Shown here in pieces: positions 56,789 through 64,000 of a stretch of DNA of 64,000 bases (positions are counted from its first letter, which is position 1; each line of letters opens with the position of its first letter). The translations under genes and the position numbers were made by a program. The DNA is taken from assembly GCA_019166125.1 (NCBI GenBank), contig JAHTBO010000002.1, positions 431,651-495,650 on the forward strand. Reading direction: 5' to 3'. This stretch comes from Alcaligenaceae bacterium CGII-47. Lineage in GTDB: Bacteria > Pseudomonadota > Gammaproteobacteria > Burkholderiales > Burkholderiaceae_B. The notes under the pieces are model-generated. The model worked only from the letters and a program-made list of their open reading frames with translations. It ran no database searches and was not told the DNA's origin.

Positions 56789-57691
56789 ATGCACGTACCC
56801 GTTTCCCTCGTACACGATACCTTTATTACCCTGCAATCCACAATCGTCCAAGCCCTAGAGGCACTGGATGGCACGAGTTTCGGCAGCGACGCGTGGCAGC
56901 GACCCGAAGGCGGAGGCGGACTGACTCGGTTTATCGAAAATAGCGCCGTATTCGAGCGTGCTGGCGTGTTGTTTAGTCATGTACAGGGCCAAGCCCTGCC
57001 GCCATCAGCGAGCGCCCACCGCCCCGAACTCGCAGGCCGAAGCTGGGAGGCGATGGGCGTGTCCATGGTGCTCCATCCACGCAATCCGTACGTCCCAACC
57101 ACGCACATGAATGTACGACTGTTTGTCGCCCATGGTGCCGTACCCGAGGATGATGTGTTCTGGTTTGGCGGCGGCTTAGACCTTACCCCCTACTACCCCT
57201 TCGAAGAGGATGTACGCCACTTTCACCAGATCTGCCACGACGCGCTCGCCCCTTTTGGGGCCGATAAATACCCTGCCTACAAAGCCTGGTGCGATGACTA
57301 TTTTCTACTGCGCCATCGCAACGAGACGCGTGGCGTAGGGGGCTTATTCTTTGACGATTTAAATACCCCGGATTTTGATACCTGCTTTGCCTTGACCCGC
57401 GCAGTGGGCGAGAGTTTTCTTCCGGCCTATGTGCCGATTGTCACGCAACGCCAGGATATACCCTACGACACGCCCCAGCGTGATTTTCAGGCCTACCGCC
57501 GGGGACGCTACGTGGAATTCAATCTGGTCTATGATCGCGGCACCTTGTTTGGCCTGCAATCAGGCGGACGCACAGAGTCCATTCTGCTCTCTATGCCACC
57601 CGTGGCTCAGTGGCGCTATAACTGGAGTCCAGAGCACGATAGCGCCGAAGGCGCGTTGGCACCTTACCTCAAGCCCCGGGAATGGCTATAA
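56789..57691 (+). CDS. hemF: oxygen-dependent coproporphyrinogen III oxidase
   Basis: This 300-residue protein matches Hem[63 protein letters not shown] and [15 protein letters not shown]. It converts coproporphyrinogen III to protoporphyrinogen IX in heme synthesis using O2. Its end overlaps the nadD start by 10 bp. Confidence 0.97.
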   Translation: MHVPVSLVHDTFITLQSTIVQALEALDGTSFGSDAWQRPEGGGGLTRFIENSAVFERAGVLFSHVQGQALPPSASAHRPELAGRSWEAMGVSMVLHPRNPYVPTTHMNVRLFVAHGAVPEDDVFWFGGGLDLTPYYPFEEDVRHFHQICHDALAPFGADKYPAYKAWCDDYFLLRHRNETRGVGGLFFDDLNTPDFDTCFALTRAVGESFLPAYVPIVTQRQDIPYDTPQRDFQAYRRGRYVEFNLVYDRGTLFGLQSGGRTESILLSMPPVAQWRYNWSPEHDSAEGALAPYLKPREWL

Positions 57692-58314
57692 AGACCCGCA
57701 TTGGTCTGCTGGGAGGCAGCTTTGACCCGGTGCACCGGGCCCATATCGCCCTTGCGCTCGCTGCGCTCACGGCGCTCGATCTCACCCAGGTTCAACTCAT
57801 TCCCGCCGCCCAGCCGTGGCAACGCAGCCCCTTGCTGGCAAGCGGCACAGACCGGCTACGCATGCTTGAGCTCGCCTGCCACAACGAGCCACGCCTAAGC
57901 ATCAACACACTCGAACTCTCGCGTCAGGGCGACACCTACACGATCGACACCCTCGATAGCCTACCAAAAACTGCCGATTACATCTGGATATTAGGGGCCG
58001 ATCAATTAGTGAATTTCTGCTCTTGGCATCGATGGCAGGATATCCTCACGCGTACCCAGCTGGCCGTCGCCCAACGTCCCGGAATAAGCACTTCTCCCCC
58101 GCCTGCGCTTGCCCAGGTTCTAGAGCAAAACGGCCAGACGCTACGATGCATTCCTTTTGAGCCCTTGGATATATCTGCGACGAAAATTCGCCAGAAGCTT
58201 GCCAACGGACAGGCAGTGGATGATATGCTGGACCCATTGGTGCTTGACTACATCCGGGCACACCACCTATATCTTGATCCGGTCAGTATGCCGGACACAA
58301 CCGACCCTTTATGA
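57682..58314 (+). CDS. nadD: nicotinate-nucleotide adenylyltransferase
   Basis: This 210-residue protein carries the nucleotidyltransferase motif [11 protein letters not shown] (about 10-20) and the C-terminal [10 protein letters not shown] (equivalent of ISSTxIR). It makes nicotinate adenine dinucleotide in NAD synthesis. Overlaps with hemF and with rsfS (ATGA) show a tightly packed operon. Confidence 0.96.
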   Translation: MAIKTRIGLLGGSFDPVHRAHIALALAALTALDLTQVQLIPAAQPWQRSPLLASGTDRLRMLELACHNEPRLSINTLELSRQGDTYTIDTLDSLPKTADYIWILGADQLVNFCSWHRWQDILTRTQLAVAQRPGISTSPPPALAQVLEQNGQTLRCIPFEPLDISATKIRQKLANGQAVDDMLDPLVLDYIRAHHLYLDPVSMPDTTDPL

Positions 58315-58658
58315 ATATTCAAAAACAGCAACGCATCATCATCGACGCCCTCGAGGACATCAAGGCCCAGGACATCAAGATATTCAACACCACAGAGCTC
58401 ACGAGCCTGTTTGATCGGGTAATCATCGCCAGCGGCACTTCCAATCGCCAGACACGCTCCATGGCAGGTCATGTGGCCGACCAGGCCCGCAAGAACGGCA
58501 TCCGTGTCATCGCGACCGAGGGCGAGGATACCGGTGAATGGGTGCTGCTCGATCTCGGAGACATCGTCGTGCATTGCATGCAGCCTACGATCCGGACTTA
58601 CTACAACCTCGAAGAGCTCTGGGGGGCCAAGCCCGTACGGGTCAAGCTCCTATCGTGA
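58311..58658 (+). CDS. rsfS: ribosome silencing factor
   Basis: This 115-residue protein has the RsfS pattern [39 protein letters not shown] and [24 protein letters not shown]. It binds ribosomal protein L14 and blocks subunit joining under starvation. Its stop overlaps the GTG of rlmH (GTGA). Confidence 0.96.
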   Translation: MNIQKQQRIIIDALEDIKAQDIKIFNTTELTSLFDRVIIASGTSNRQTRSMAGHVADQARKNGIRVIATEGEDTGEWVLLDLGDIVVHCMQPTIRTYYNLEELWGAKPVRVKLLS

Positions 58659-59125
58659 AGCTGATCGTCCTCGCGGTTGGCACACGCATGCCGGCGTGGG
58701 TCCAGGACGCCTGGCAGGACTACGCCAAACGGCTGCCCAATGACTGCGCCGTCGAACTACGGGAAATCAAGCCCGAGCCACGCACCTCAGGCAAGCCACC
58801 CGCCCAATTGATGCATGCCGAGGCCCAGCGCATTCAGGCCGCCATACCCACCCATGCCTGGCGCATCGCTCTGGATGAACACGGCAAAGATCTCACCACC
58901 ATGGCCCTCTCACAGTACCTGACGTCCTGGCGTAGCGATGGCCGAGACATCGCCCTGATCATCGGCGGTCCGGATGGGCTGGACCGCGAACTTAAGAATA
59001 GCTGTGATCAGTCACTACGCCTGTCCTCGTTGACGCTACCACACCCGATGGTGCGCGTGTTGCTGGTCGAACAACTCTACCGTGCCTGGACCATCATGAA
59101 CGGGCACCCCTATCACCGGGCCTAG
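58655..59125 (+). CDS. rlmH: 23S rRNA pseudouridine-1915 N3-methyltransferase
   Basis: The start is GTG 58655, which gives 156 residues, the normal length; the open frame runs further upstream inside rsfS. Motifs of the SPOUT methyltransferase RlmH are present: [40 protein letters not shown] and [18 protein letters not shown] with a C-terminal YHRA. It methylates the pseudouridine in helix 69. Confidence 0.96.
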   Translation: MKLIVLAVGTRMPAWVQDAWQDYAKRLPNDCAVELREIKPEPRTSGKPPAQLMHAEAQRIQAAIPTHAWRIALDEHGKDLTTMALSQYLTSWRSDGRDIALIIGGPDGLDRELKNSCDQSLRLSSLTLPHPMVRVLLVEQLYRAWTIMNGHPYHRA

Positions 59126-59149
59126 GCCCATCACTTGGCAGAGATCCTC

Positions 59150-60592
59150 ATGAGCCTTCGTCGTCGTACAAAAATCGTCGCTACATTGGGCCCTGCCAGT
59201 TCCTCGCCCGAGTGTATCGAAGCCTTGATCCTTGCAGGTATGGATGTCGCGCGTCTGAATTTTTCGCATGGTTGCGCCGATGACCACAGACTGCGTGCCC
59301 GTCTCGTGCGCGAGATCGCCCACAAAAACCATCGCTTTGTTGCCCTCATGGGTGATCTGCAAGGTCCAAAAATACGGATCGCTCAATTTGAGGGCGATGC
59401 CGTGACACTCCATGTCGGCGACACATTTACGCTCTCTACTCAGCATCCAGCGAATGCGGGGAACAACGCAATCGTGGGCATCGACTACCCCGCCCTGATT
59501 CAGGCCTGTGCGCCTGGCGACGAACTATTGCTCGATGATGGGCGCATTATCCTCAAGGTCGATCGTGTCGATACTCATACGGTTCTTACGACGGTGACGG
59601 TAGGCGGCCTGCTATCCAATAACAAGGGCATTAATCGCCGGGGAGGCGGCATTGCGGCTGCGAGCCTGACGGACAAGGACCGCGAGGATATCCTCTTGGC
59701 CGCGGAGCTGGAAATGGACTATGTCGCAGTATCATTTCCTCGATACGCCAGCGACATCGATGAAGCACGCGTACTGGTACGTGGTGCAGGCAGCCCGGCC
59801 TGGATCATCGCCAAAATCGAGCGCGCCGAAGCCGTGGCTGATGATGAGGCCCTCAATGGCCTGATCCGCGCAAGCGACGGCGTGATGGTCGCACGCGGTG
59901 ATCTGGGCGTAGAGATCGGCGATGCTCGCCTGGTGGGCATCCAGAAACGCATTATTCAGCACGCCCGCACACTCAATAAGCTGGTCATTACCGCCACGCA
60001 AATGATGGAGTCCATGATTGCCAGCCCCATGCCCACGCGCGCCGAGGTCTCGGACGTCGCCAACGCCGTGCTGGACTACACCGATGCCGTGATGCTGTCA
60101 GCCGAGAGCGCCTCCGGCCAGTACCCTGTGGAAGCGGTCCAGGCCATGGCGCGCGTCTGCGTCGGTGCCGAGCAAGAGCCCACCAGCACCACATCAGGCC
60201 ACCGACTCGGCGAGACCTTTACCCGATGCGACGAGACCATCGCCTTGGCCAGCATGTACGCCGCCAATCATTTTCCCGGCATCAAGGCCATCATCAGCCT
60301 CACCGAAAGCGGCCACACGCCCCTCATCATGTCGCGTATCCGATCCGGTGTGCCAATTTATTGCTATACCCGACACATCGGCACCCAGCGCCGTGCGGCG
60401 CTATTCAGGGGCGTGTACACCGTACCGTTTGATGCCGCCCAGCTCGATCCTGCTGAGGTCAGCCGTGCCGCCATCGATATCCTGCGGACGCAATCATTGC
60501 TGCAAACTGGCGACTGGATCATCCTTACCAAGGGTGATTTCTACAGTAATAGCGGCGGAACAAACGGCATGAAAATCCTCCAAGTCACCTGA
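59150..60592 (+). CDS. pyk: pyruvate kinase
   Basis: The start is ATG 59150 (MSLRRRTKIVATLGPAS), with GAG upstream; 480 residues. It has NFSHG, the catalytic lysine region IIAKIERAEAV, MVARGDLGVE, TATQMMESMI and SAESASGQYPVEAV. It converts PEP and ADP to pyruvate and ATP. It stands between rlmH and maf in an otherwise non-glycolytic operon. Confidence 0.96.
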   Translation: MSLRRRTKIVATLGPASSSPECIEALILAGMDVARLNFSHGCADDHRLRARLVREIAHKNHRFVALMGDLQGPKIRIAQFEGDAVTLHVGDTFTLSTQHPANAGNNAIVGIDYPALIQACAPGDELLLDDGRIILKVDRVDTHTVLTTVTVGGLLSNNKGINRRGGGIAAASLTDKDREDILLAAELEMDYVAVSFPRYASDIDEARVLVRGAGSPAWIIAKIERAEAVADDEALNGLIRASDGVMVARGDLGVEIGDARLVGIQKRIIQHARTLNKLVITATQMMESMIASPMPTRAEVSDVANAVLDYTDAVMLSAESASGQYPVEAVQAMARVCVGAEQEPTSTTSGHRLGETFTRCDETIALASMYAANHFPGIKAIISLTESGHTPLIMSRIRSGVPIYCYTRHIGTQRRAALFRGVYTVPFDAAQLDPAEVSRAAIDILRTQSLLQTGDWIILTKGDFYSNSGGTNGMKILQVT

Positions 60593-60599
60593 ATACACA

Positions 60600-61229
60600 A
60601 TGCCGACACCCTTCATTTATCTCGCCTCAGCCAGCCCACGACGCCATGCGCTGCTCGAACAAATCGGGGTGCCCCATGAGGTGTTGCATATCCCAGCGCC
60701 TGCGGGCGAGGATGAGCCGCAATGGGCCGCAGAGCGCCCCGAGGCCTACGTCCTTCGCACTGCCATAGAGAAAGCGCAGCGTGCGGCGGTCTGGCTGCAG
60801 ACACCCTCTAGCGATAGGCCAAAATTACGCATAGCGCCCATTCTGTGCGCAGATACAACCGTCATCCTGGAGGATAAAGTATTAGGTAAACCGGCCGACC
60901 TGGATGAGGCGCGCGATACGCTTATCCGGCTTTCAGGCCGCGAACACACCGTTCATACCGCCATTGCGTTGGCCTGTGGCAATCAGATCATTCAGGATGT
61001 CTCGATCACCCTGGTACGCTTTAAACGCCTCTCCCTCACCGAAATCGCCGAGTACTGCGCAACAGGCGAGCCTCTGGGTAAGGCAGGCAGCTACGCCATA
61101 CAAGGGCGCGCGGGGGCCTTTGTCACCCACCTCTCGGGCAGCTATACCGGCGTCATGGGCCTGCCCGTCTACGAAACCGCACGTTTGATCGAACAAGGGA
61201 TATCCCTGAATACTTCAACTACTCCTTGA
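60600..61229 (+). CDS. maf: Maf family nucleotide pyrophosphatase (YhdE type)
   Basis: This 209-residue protein has the LASASPRR motif (8-15), LCADTTVILEDKVLGKP and KAGSYAIQGRAGAFVTHLSGSYTGVMGLP, the pattern of the dTTP/UTP pyrophosphatase branch. It probably clears modified or excess nucleotides and affects septation. It starts 8 bp after pyk. Its stop codon lies inside the -35 box of the next promoter. Confidence 0.93.
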   Translation: MPTPFIYLASASPRRHALLEQIGVPHEVLHIPAPAGEDEPQWAAERPEAYVLRTAIEKAQRAAVWLQTPSSDRPKLRIAPILCADTTVILEDKVLGKPADLDEARDTLIRLSGREHTVHTAIALACGNQIIQDVSITLVRFKRLSLTEIAEYCATGEPLGKAGSYAIQGRAGAFVTHLSGSYTGVMGLPVYETARLIEQGISLNTSTTP

Positions 61230-61254
61230 CCACCTCCTGACCTGGCATTAGGAT
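61226..61254 (+). promoter_or_regulatory. sigma-70-like promoter of the Nramp-like gene
   Basis: TTGACC (61226-61231), a 17-bp spacer and TAGGAT (61249-61254) form a promoter overlapping the maf stop codon. The predicted start is near 61261, just before the Fur-box-like palindrome. Confidence 0.5.
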
Positions 61255-61269
61255 CACGTTACATCTTAC

Positions 61270-61284
61270 TGAGAATCAGTATCA
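61270..61284 (+). promoter_or_regulatory. Fur-box-like palindrome
   Basis: TGAGAATCAGTATCA differs from the 7-1-7 Fur consensus TGATAAT-N-ATTATCA at two positions. It lies about 9-23 bp after the predicted transcription start, a good place for repression. An MntR or other metalloregulator site cannot be excluded. Confidence 0.5.
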
Positions 61285-61356
61285 TGCGTTGATGGCTGCG
61301 GCTCTCATGCGTGGCCACCCCTGCAAGTATCTTCACTTTGAAAAAAGGTATTGCAT

Positions 61357-62814
61357 ATGGCAGATCCAGTCCCCAGCAGTCCCTCAGGGATTGCCACAGA
61401 AATTTCCAGTCAGTATCTCCCCCCTGTCACATATAGGGATCTCCCAGAACCTCTCCCGCTTAAAAAGGTCATCGGACCCAGCGTGCTTCTGCTCGCAGGC
61501 TCGATCGGCTCGGGGGAATTTGTCCTGTGGCCCTATATCTCGACCCAGACAGGCCTCGCACTGGTCTGGCTGGCGACAATCGGGATTCTTACACAGTACT
61601 ACCTCAATATGGAGATCACGCGTTACACCCTGGCAACCGGCGAAACGGCGGTGACAGGCTTCACTCGACTCTGGAAACACTGGAGCTGGCTCTTTATCAT
61701 TATGGCGGTCGTACCCTGGATGTGGCCGGGCTGGGCGTCGGGCAGTTCAACCGCGCTTACGTATGCCTTTGGCCTATCTGCCAGCATGGTTGTACCCATC
61801 ACCATCGCATCGCTGGTGCTGATCGGTATCGTGCTTACAATATCGCCCGTGGTCTATAAAGCCGTCGAGAAAATACAGTTCTTTTTAGTCGCGCTAATTT
61901 TGCTATTTATGGTGTATATCGTGTTTGGCCTGCTCAACGGCGACAGTTGGTCGGCACTACTGAGCGGCTTTACCGCCGAGATCCCTGACATTCCGGCTGC
62001 CATCGGCAAGATCCCTACCGCCCTGCTGCTAGGTGCCATCGCTTTTGCTGGGGCGGGTGGGGTGATGAACCTGGCACAATCCAACTGGGTACGTGACAAG
62101 GGAATGGGGATGGGCGCCCATCTACCCAAAATCGTTTCGCCCATTACTGGCCAGGAAACCACCGCAGCATCCATTGGTTATTTCTTTCCCCAGAATAGCG
62201 AAAATATGGCGCGCTGGAAGGCCTGGTGGCGTGTTGCAGACCGTGAGCAATTCCTGACTTTCTTTGTGCTCGGCCTATTGGCGATCATGCTGTTCATGAT
62301 GCTGGCCTTCACGTACGTCGGGGTAGGTAGCACTGCACAAAACTTTGACTTTGTACGGCTGCTCGGTGAAAACCTCAGCGCCAAAGTCGCACCATGGGTC
62401 GGCCCTGCCTTTTGGCTCACTGGTGTGGTGGTATTGCTCTCGACCAATCTGACAGTTCTGGACATGATCGCCCGCATTGTGGCCGATATTCTCAAGAACA
62501 ACTGGCTACGCGATAGCAAACAATGGAGCGAAAGCCGTCTGTATGTCACCATTGTCTGGCTGATGGTTATCTTTGGTTCCACCATTTTGCTGCTGGGTGT
62601 CAGCCAACCACTCGTGCTGTTGGTGATCGCCTCTGCCCTGAACGGTCTGGTGATGTTTGTCTACTCGGTGCTGCTGATTAAGCTGAACCGTGGCATGTTG
62701 CCCCGGGCCGTCGGCTTAGGCGGTGTGCGCTTTGCTGCAGTAATATGGGCAGTCGTTTTTTATGGCGGCTTTTCCATCTACCTGATCGTCACTCAGTTCG
62801 GCAAGCTGTTTTGA
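61357..62814 (+). CDS. Nramp-like membrane transporter without the canonical DPGN/MPH metal site
   Basis: The start is ATG 61357 with AAGG 8 nt upstream. The 485-residue protein has eleven or so membrane helices and the Nramp layout. Where Nramp Mn/Fe transporters have DPGN in helix 1, this protein reads SIGSGEF (about 50-56). The helix-6 region reads AGAGGVMNLAQSN rather than containing MPHN. The metal-coordinating residues are thus replaced, so the cargo is uncertain. A Fur-box-like site upstream hints at a metal link. Confidence 0.82.
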   Translation: MADPVPSSPSGIATEISSQYLPPVTYRDLPEPLPLKKVIGPSVLLLAGSIGSGEFVLWPYISTQTGLALVWLATIGILTQYYLNMEITRYTLATGETAVTGFTRLWKHWSWLFIIMAVVPWMWPGWASGSSTALTYAFGLSASMVVPITIASLVLIGIVLTISPVVYKAVEKIQFFLVALILLFMVYIVFGLLNGDSWSALLSGFTAEIPDIPAAIGKIPTALLLGAIAFAGAGGVMNLAQSNWVRDKGMGMGAHLPKIVSPITGQETTAASIGYFFPQNSENMARWKAWWRVADREQFLTFFVLGLLAIMLFMMLAFTYVGVGSTAQNFDFVRLLGENLSAKVAPWVGPAFWLTGVVVLLSTNLTVLDMIARIVADILKNNWLRDSKQWSESRLYVTIVWLMVIFGSTILLLGVSQPLVLLVIASALNGLVMFVYSVLLIKLNRGMLPRAVGLGGVRFAAVIWAVVFYGGFSIYLIVTQFGKLF

Positions 62815-62818
62815 TTCT

Positions 62819-62853
62819 CATGGGGGATGCCGGGTAATCCGCCATCCCCCATG
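62819..62853. terminator. strong hairpin between convergent genes
   Basis: CATGGGGGATG (62819-62829) and CATCCCCCATG (62843-62853) form a perfect 11-bp stem, with an additional CGG/CCG pairing inside. It lies a few bases after the Nramp-like stop and about 70 bp from the peptidase stop on the other strand. A T-run is not obvious. Confidence 0.6.
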
Positions 62854-62922
62854 CAGGGCTTCTGCTGGTATATGCCACAGACGGTGTAGCCAGGACGCCA
62901 AACTAGCGATGGATTCGCCTGG

Positions 62923-63699
62923 CTAGGATCCCGATACAGGCTGGCAGGCCAACGGCCACACTACGCGGGTATTCGTCGGCACAATCATCCCGTCCGTACT
63001 AATATAGGGAACGAGTACCTCGGAGGCAGAAACATGCCGAGCCACGTCAGCTGTGCCTCGATCTGCGTCATGATAAACCTGCAAGGGATCAATCAGCTGC
63101 ATATTCGACATTGAACCCCGATCACCGACCTCTTGGTCGCCGCTTTGACCTTTACGCACCGTCAGATGCAAATGCGGATAACCGGCACGCCCGTAGTGCC
63201 CGCCCACTGTGCCGGTCTTGCCCGATTGGCCAATCGCTTGCCCCAGTGCCACTGCTGTCCCAAGCTCCAGCCCACTTTGTGTATCCAGATGTTGATACTT
63301 CGTATAGATCCAGTACTTCAAGCCGGTATCTTCCGGTGCATGACGTAGCCAGATATAGTTGCCCTCCATCATCCCCCCAGTGCCCTTAGCCACAACAGTA
63401 CCCGCTGCCAAACTGAGCAAAGGCGTGCCCTCTGCCAGGGTGATGTCCATACCGCCATGATGGCCGCCAAAGGCCGAGCGCGGCCGATTGCTACCATCGT
63501 AGCGTGTGCGCGAGGCGAACGGCGATGAGATTTCCGGACAACGCACCTGACTGGAGAAGACTGCTGTCAGGCCACTCGGTGCGATGTCAACGCCGCTGCC
63601 CTGCCCTGGTCCAGCTCCTGATGGAGCGCTCACCGCAAACAGTACAAATGCCAATATGACTCGCGCATTGACGAGCACGGCGTATCGATTCCGCCCCAT
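62923..63699 (-). CDS. M23 family peptidase-domain exported protein
   Basis: This 258-residue protein has an N-terminal signal segment (about 8-30). Its LytM/M23 domain carries zinc ligands in FGGHHGGMDITLAEGTPL (His/Asp) and YPHLHLTVRKG (HxH). The final third (DPLQVYHDADRGT) contains a disulfide-poor extension. M23 enzymes cut peptidoglycan cross-links; some homologues are inactive activators, but the HxH and GGMD are intact here. It is separated from the 5S gene by about 100 bp. Confidence 0.88.
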   Translation of the reverse strand: MGRNRYAVLVNARVILAFVLFAVSAPSGAGPGQGSGVDIAPSGLTAVFSSQVRCPEISSPFASRTRYDGSNRPRSAFGGHHGGMDITLAEGTPLLSLAAGTVVAKGTGGMMEGNYIWLRHAPEDTGLKYWIYTKYQHLDTQSGLELGTAVALGQAIGQSGKTGTVGGHYGRAGYPHLHLTVRKGQSGDQEVGDRGSMSNMQLIDPLQVYHDADRGTADVARHVSASEVLVPYISTDGMIVPTNTRVVWPLACQPVSGS

Positions 63700-63757
63700 G
63701 TCTTATCACCCCTGATATTATTATTGTCACCCTATTTTACCGTTAAACGGCAGCACA

Positions 63758-63793
63758 TAAAAAAACCCCCGCACAGATCTGTACGGGGGTTTT
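63758..63793 (-). terminator. intrinsic terminator of the rRNA operon
   Basis: On the minus strand AAAACCCCCG and CGGGGGTTTT (with a 12-nt loop) form a stem followed by a T-run (TTTTTTTATG), directly downstream of the 5S gene. Confidence 0.9.
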
Positions 63794-63802
63794 CGGTATA
63801 AA

Positions 63803-63918
63803 AGCCTGACGATGACCTACTTTCACGGACGTCCGTCCACTATCATCGGCGCGAAGGCGTTTCACGGTCCTGTTCGGGATGGGAAGGAGTGGGGCCACCT
63901 TGCTATGGTCGTCAAGCA
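63803..63918 (-). rRNA. rrf: 5S ribosomal RNA
   Basis: The reverse complement begins TGCTTGACGACCATAGC and contains CCTTCCCATCCCGAACAGGA and the usual GGTCATCGTCAGGC end. The two termini pair (GCTTGACGA with TCGTCAGGC). Length is about 116 nt. The 23S gene must lie to the right of the window, since 63919-64000 looks like spacer. Confidence 0.96.
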
Positions 63919-64000
63919 TAACTGTGTGTCGATCTGCGCGTGGGTCAGCGGTGCGCCTTGGCGCTCGCCACCATACTCAGATCAACGAATTTGGAAGAAG

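Overview
The window looks like chromosome from a betaproteobacterium of the order Burkholderiales, most probably family Alcaligenaceae (Bordetella/Achromobacter relatives). Pointers are a DUF4148 secreted protein, an H-NS protein with the Burkholderiales-type C-terminus, the order yebC-purD-hemF-nadD-rsfS-rlmH, pepN next to fbp, and many small CoA and transporter clusters. Genus is not decided. Most of the window has moderately high G+C; the stretch from about 480 to 7,400 is visibly richer in A+T and looks acquired or divergent. There is no IS element, prophage, CRISPR array or integrase.

Layout. 1-477: start of a chemotaxis receptor cut by the window edge. 946-8,350: a TRAP transporter whose binding-protein gene carries a frameshift, two crotonase-family proteins, a cupin and a CaiB-type CoA-transferase, divergent from a LysR regulator with a clear dyad operator between them. 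8,498-11,743: exported beta-carbonic anhydrase, AlkA-like glycosylase, DUF924, EcsC and a tiny lysine-rich protein. 11,920-23,522: a GlxA-type regulator, a quaternary-amine (OpuC-type) ABC transporter and a co-directional CoA-dependent catabolic operon (nitrilase-type amidase, acyl-CoA dehydrogenase, acyl-CoA ligase, crotonase, MmgE/PrpD, a DraG-like protein without metal ligands). This is the best candidate for an undescribed pathway. 23,524-28,336: lipoprotein, GhrA-like reductase, methyltransferase, DUF4148 protein, LysR, a T4 endonuclease V-type pyrimidine-dimer glycosylase and tRNA-Lys(CTT).

28,413-38,351: purB, a GST, mnmA, the glycolate oxidase genes glcDEF with a D-lactate dehydrogenase gene, and aroG. 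aroG is preceded by an attenuator of the PheL type: a 25-codon leader peptide with a phenylalanine run, whose start codon lies only 7 nt from the promoter -10 box, followed by an intrinsic terminator. 38,501-45,310: an ehuBCDA ectoine uptake operon meeting an ectRABCD ectoine/hydroxyectoine operon tail to tail with a 26-bp coding overlap. This block therefore combines uptake and synthesis of compatible solutes.

45,347-63,918: housekeeping genes (tldD, nitrilase, H-NS, pepN, fbp, quinone oxidoreductase, EamA exporter, then yebC-purD-hemF-nadD-rsfS-rlmH-pyk-maf), a Nramp-like transporter lacking the usual metal-binding residues but with a Fur-box-like site upstream, an M23 peptidase, and the 5S rRNA gene with its terminator at the end of an rRNA operon that runs in from the right.
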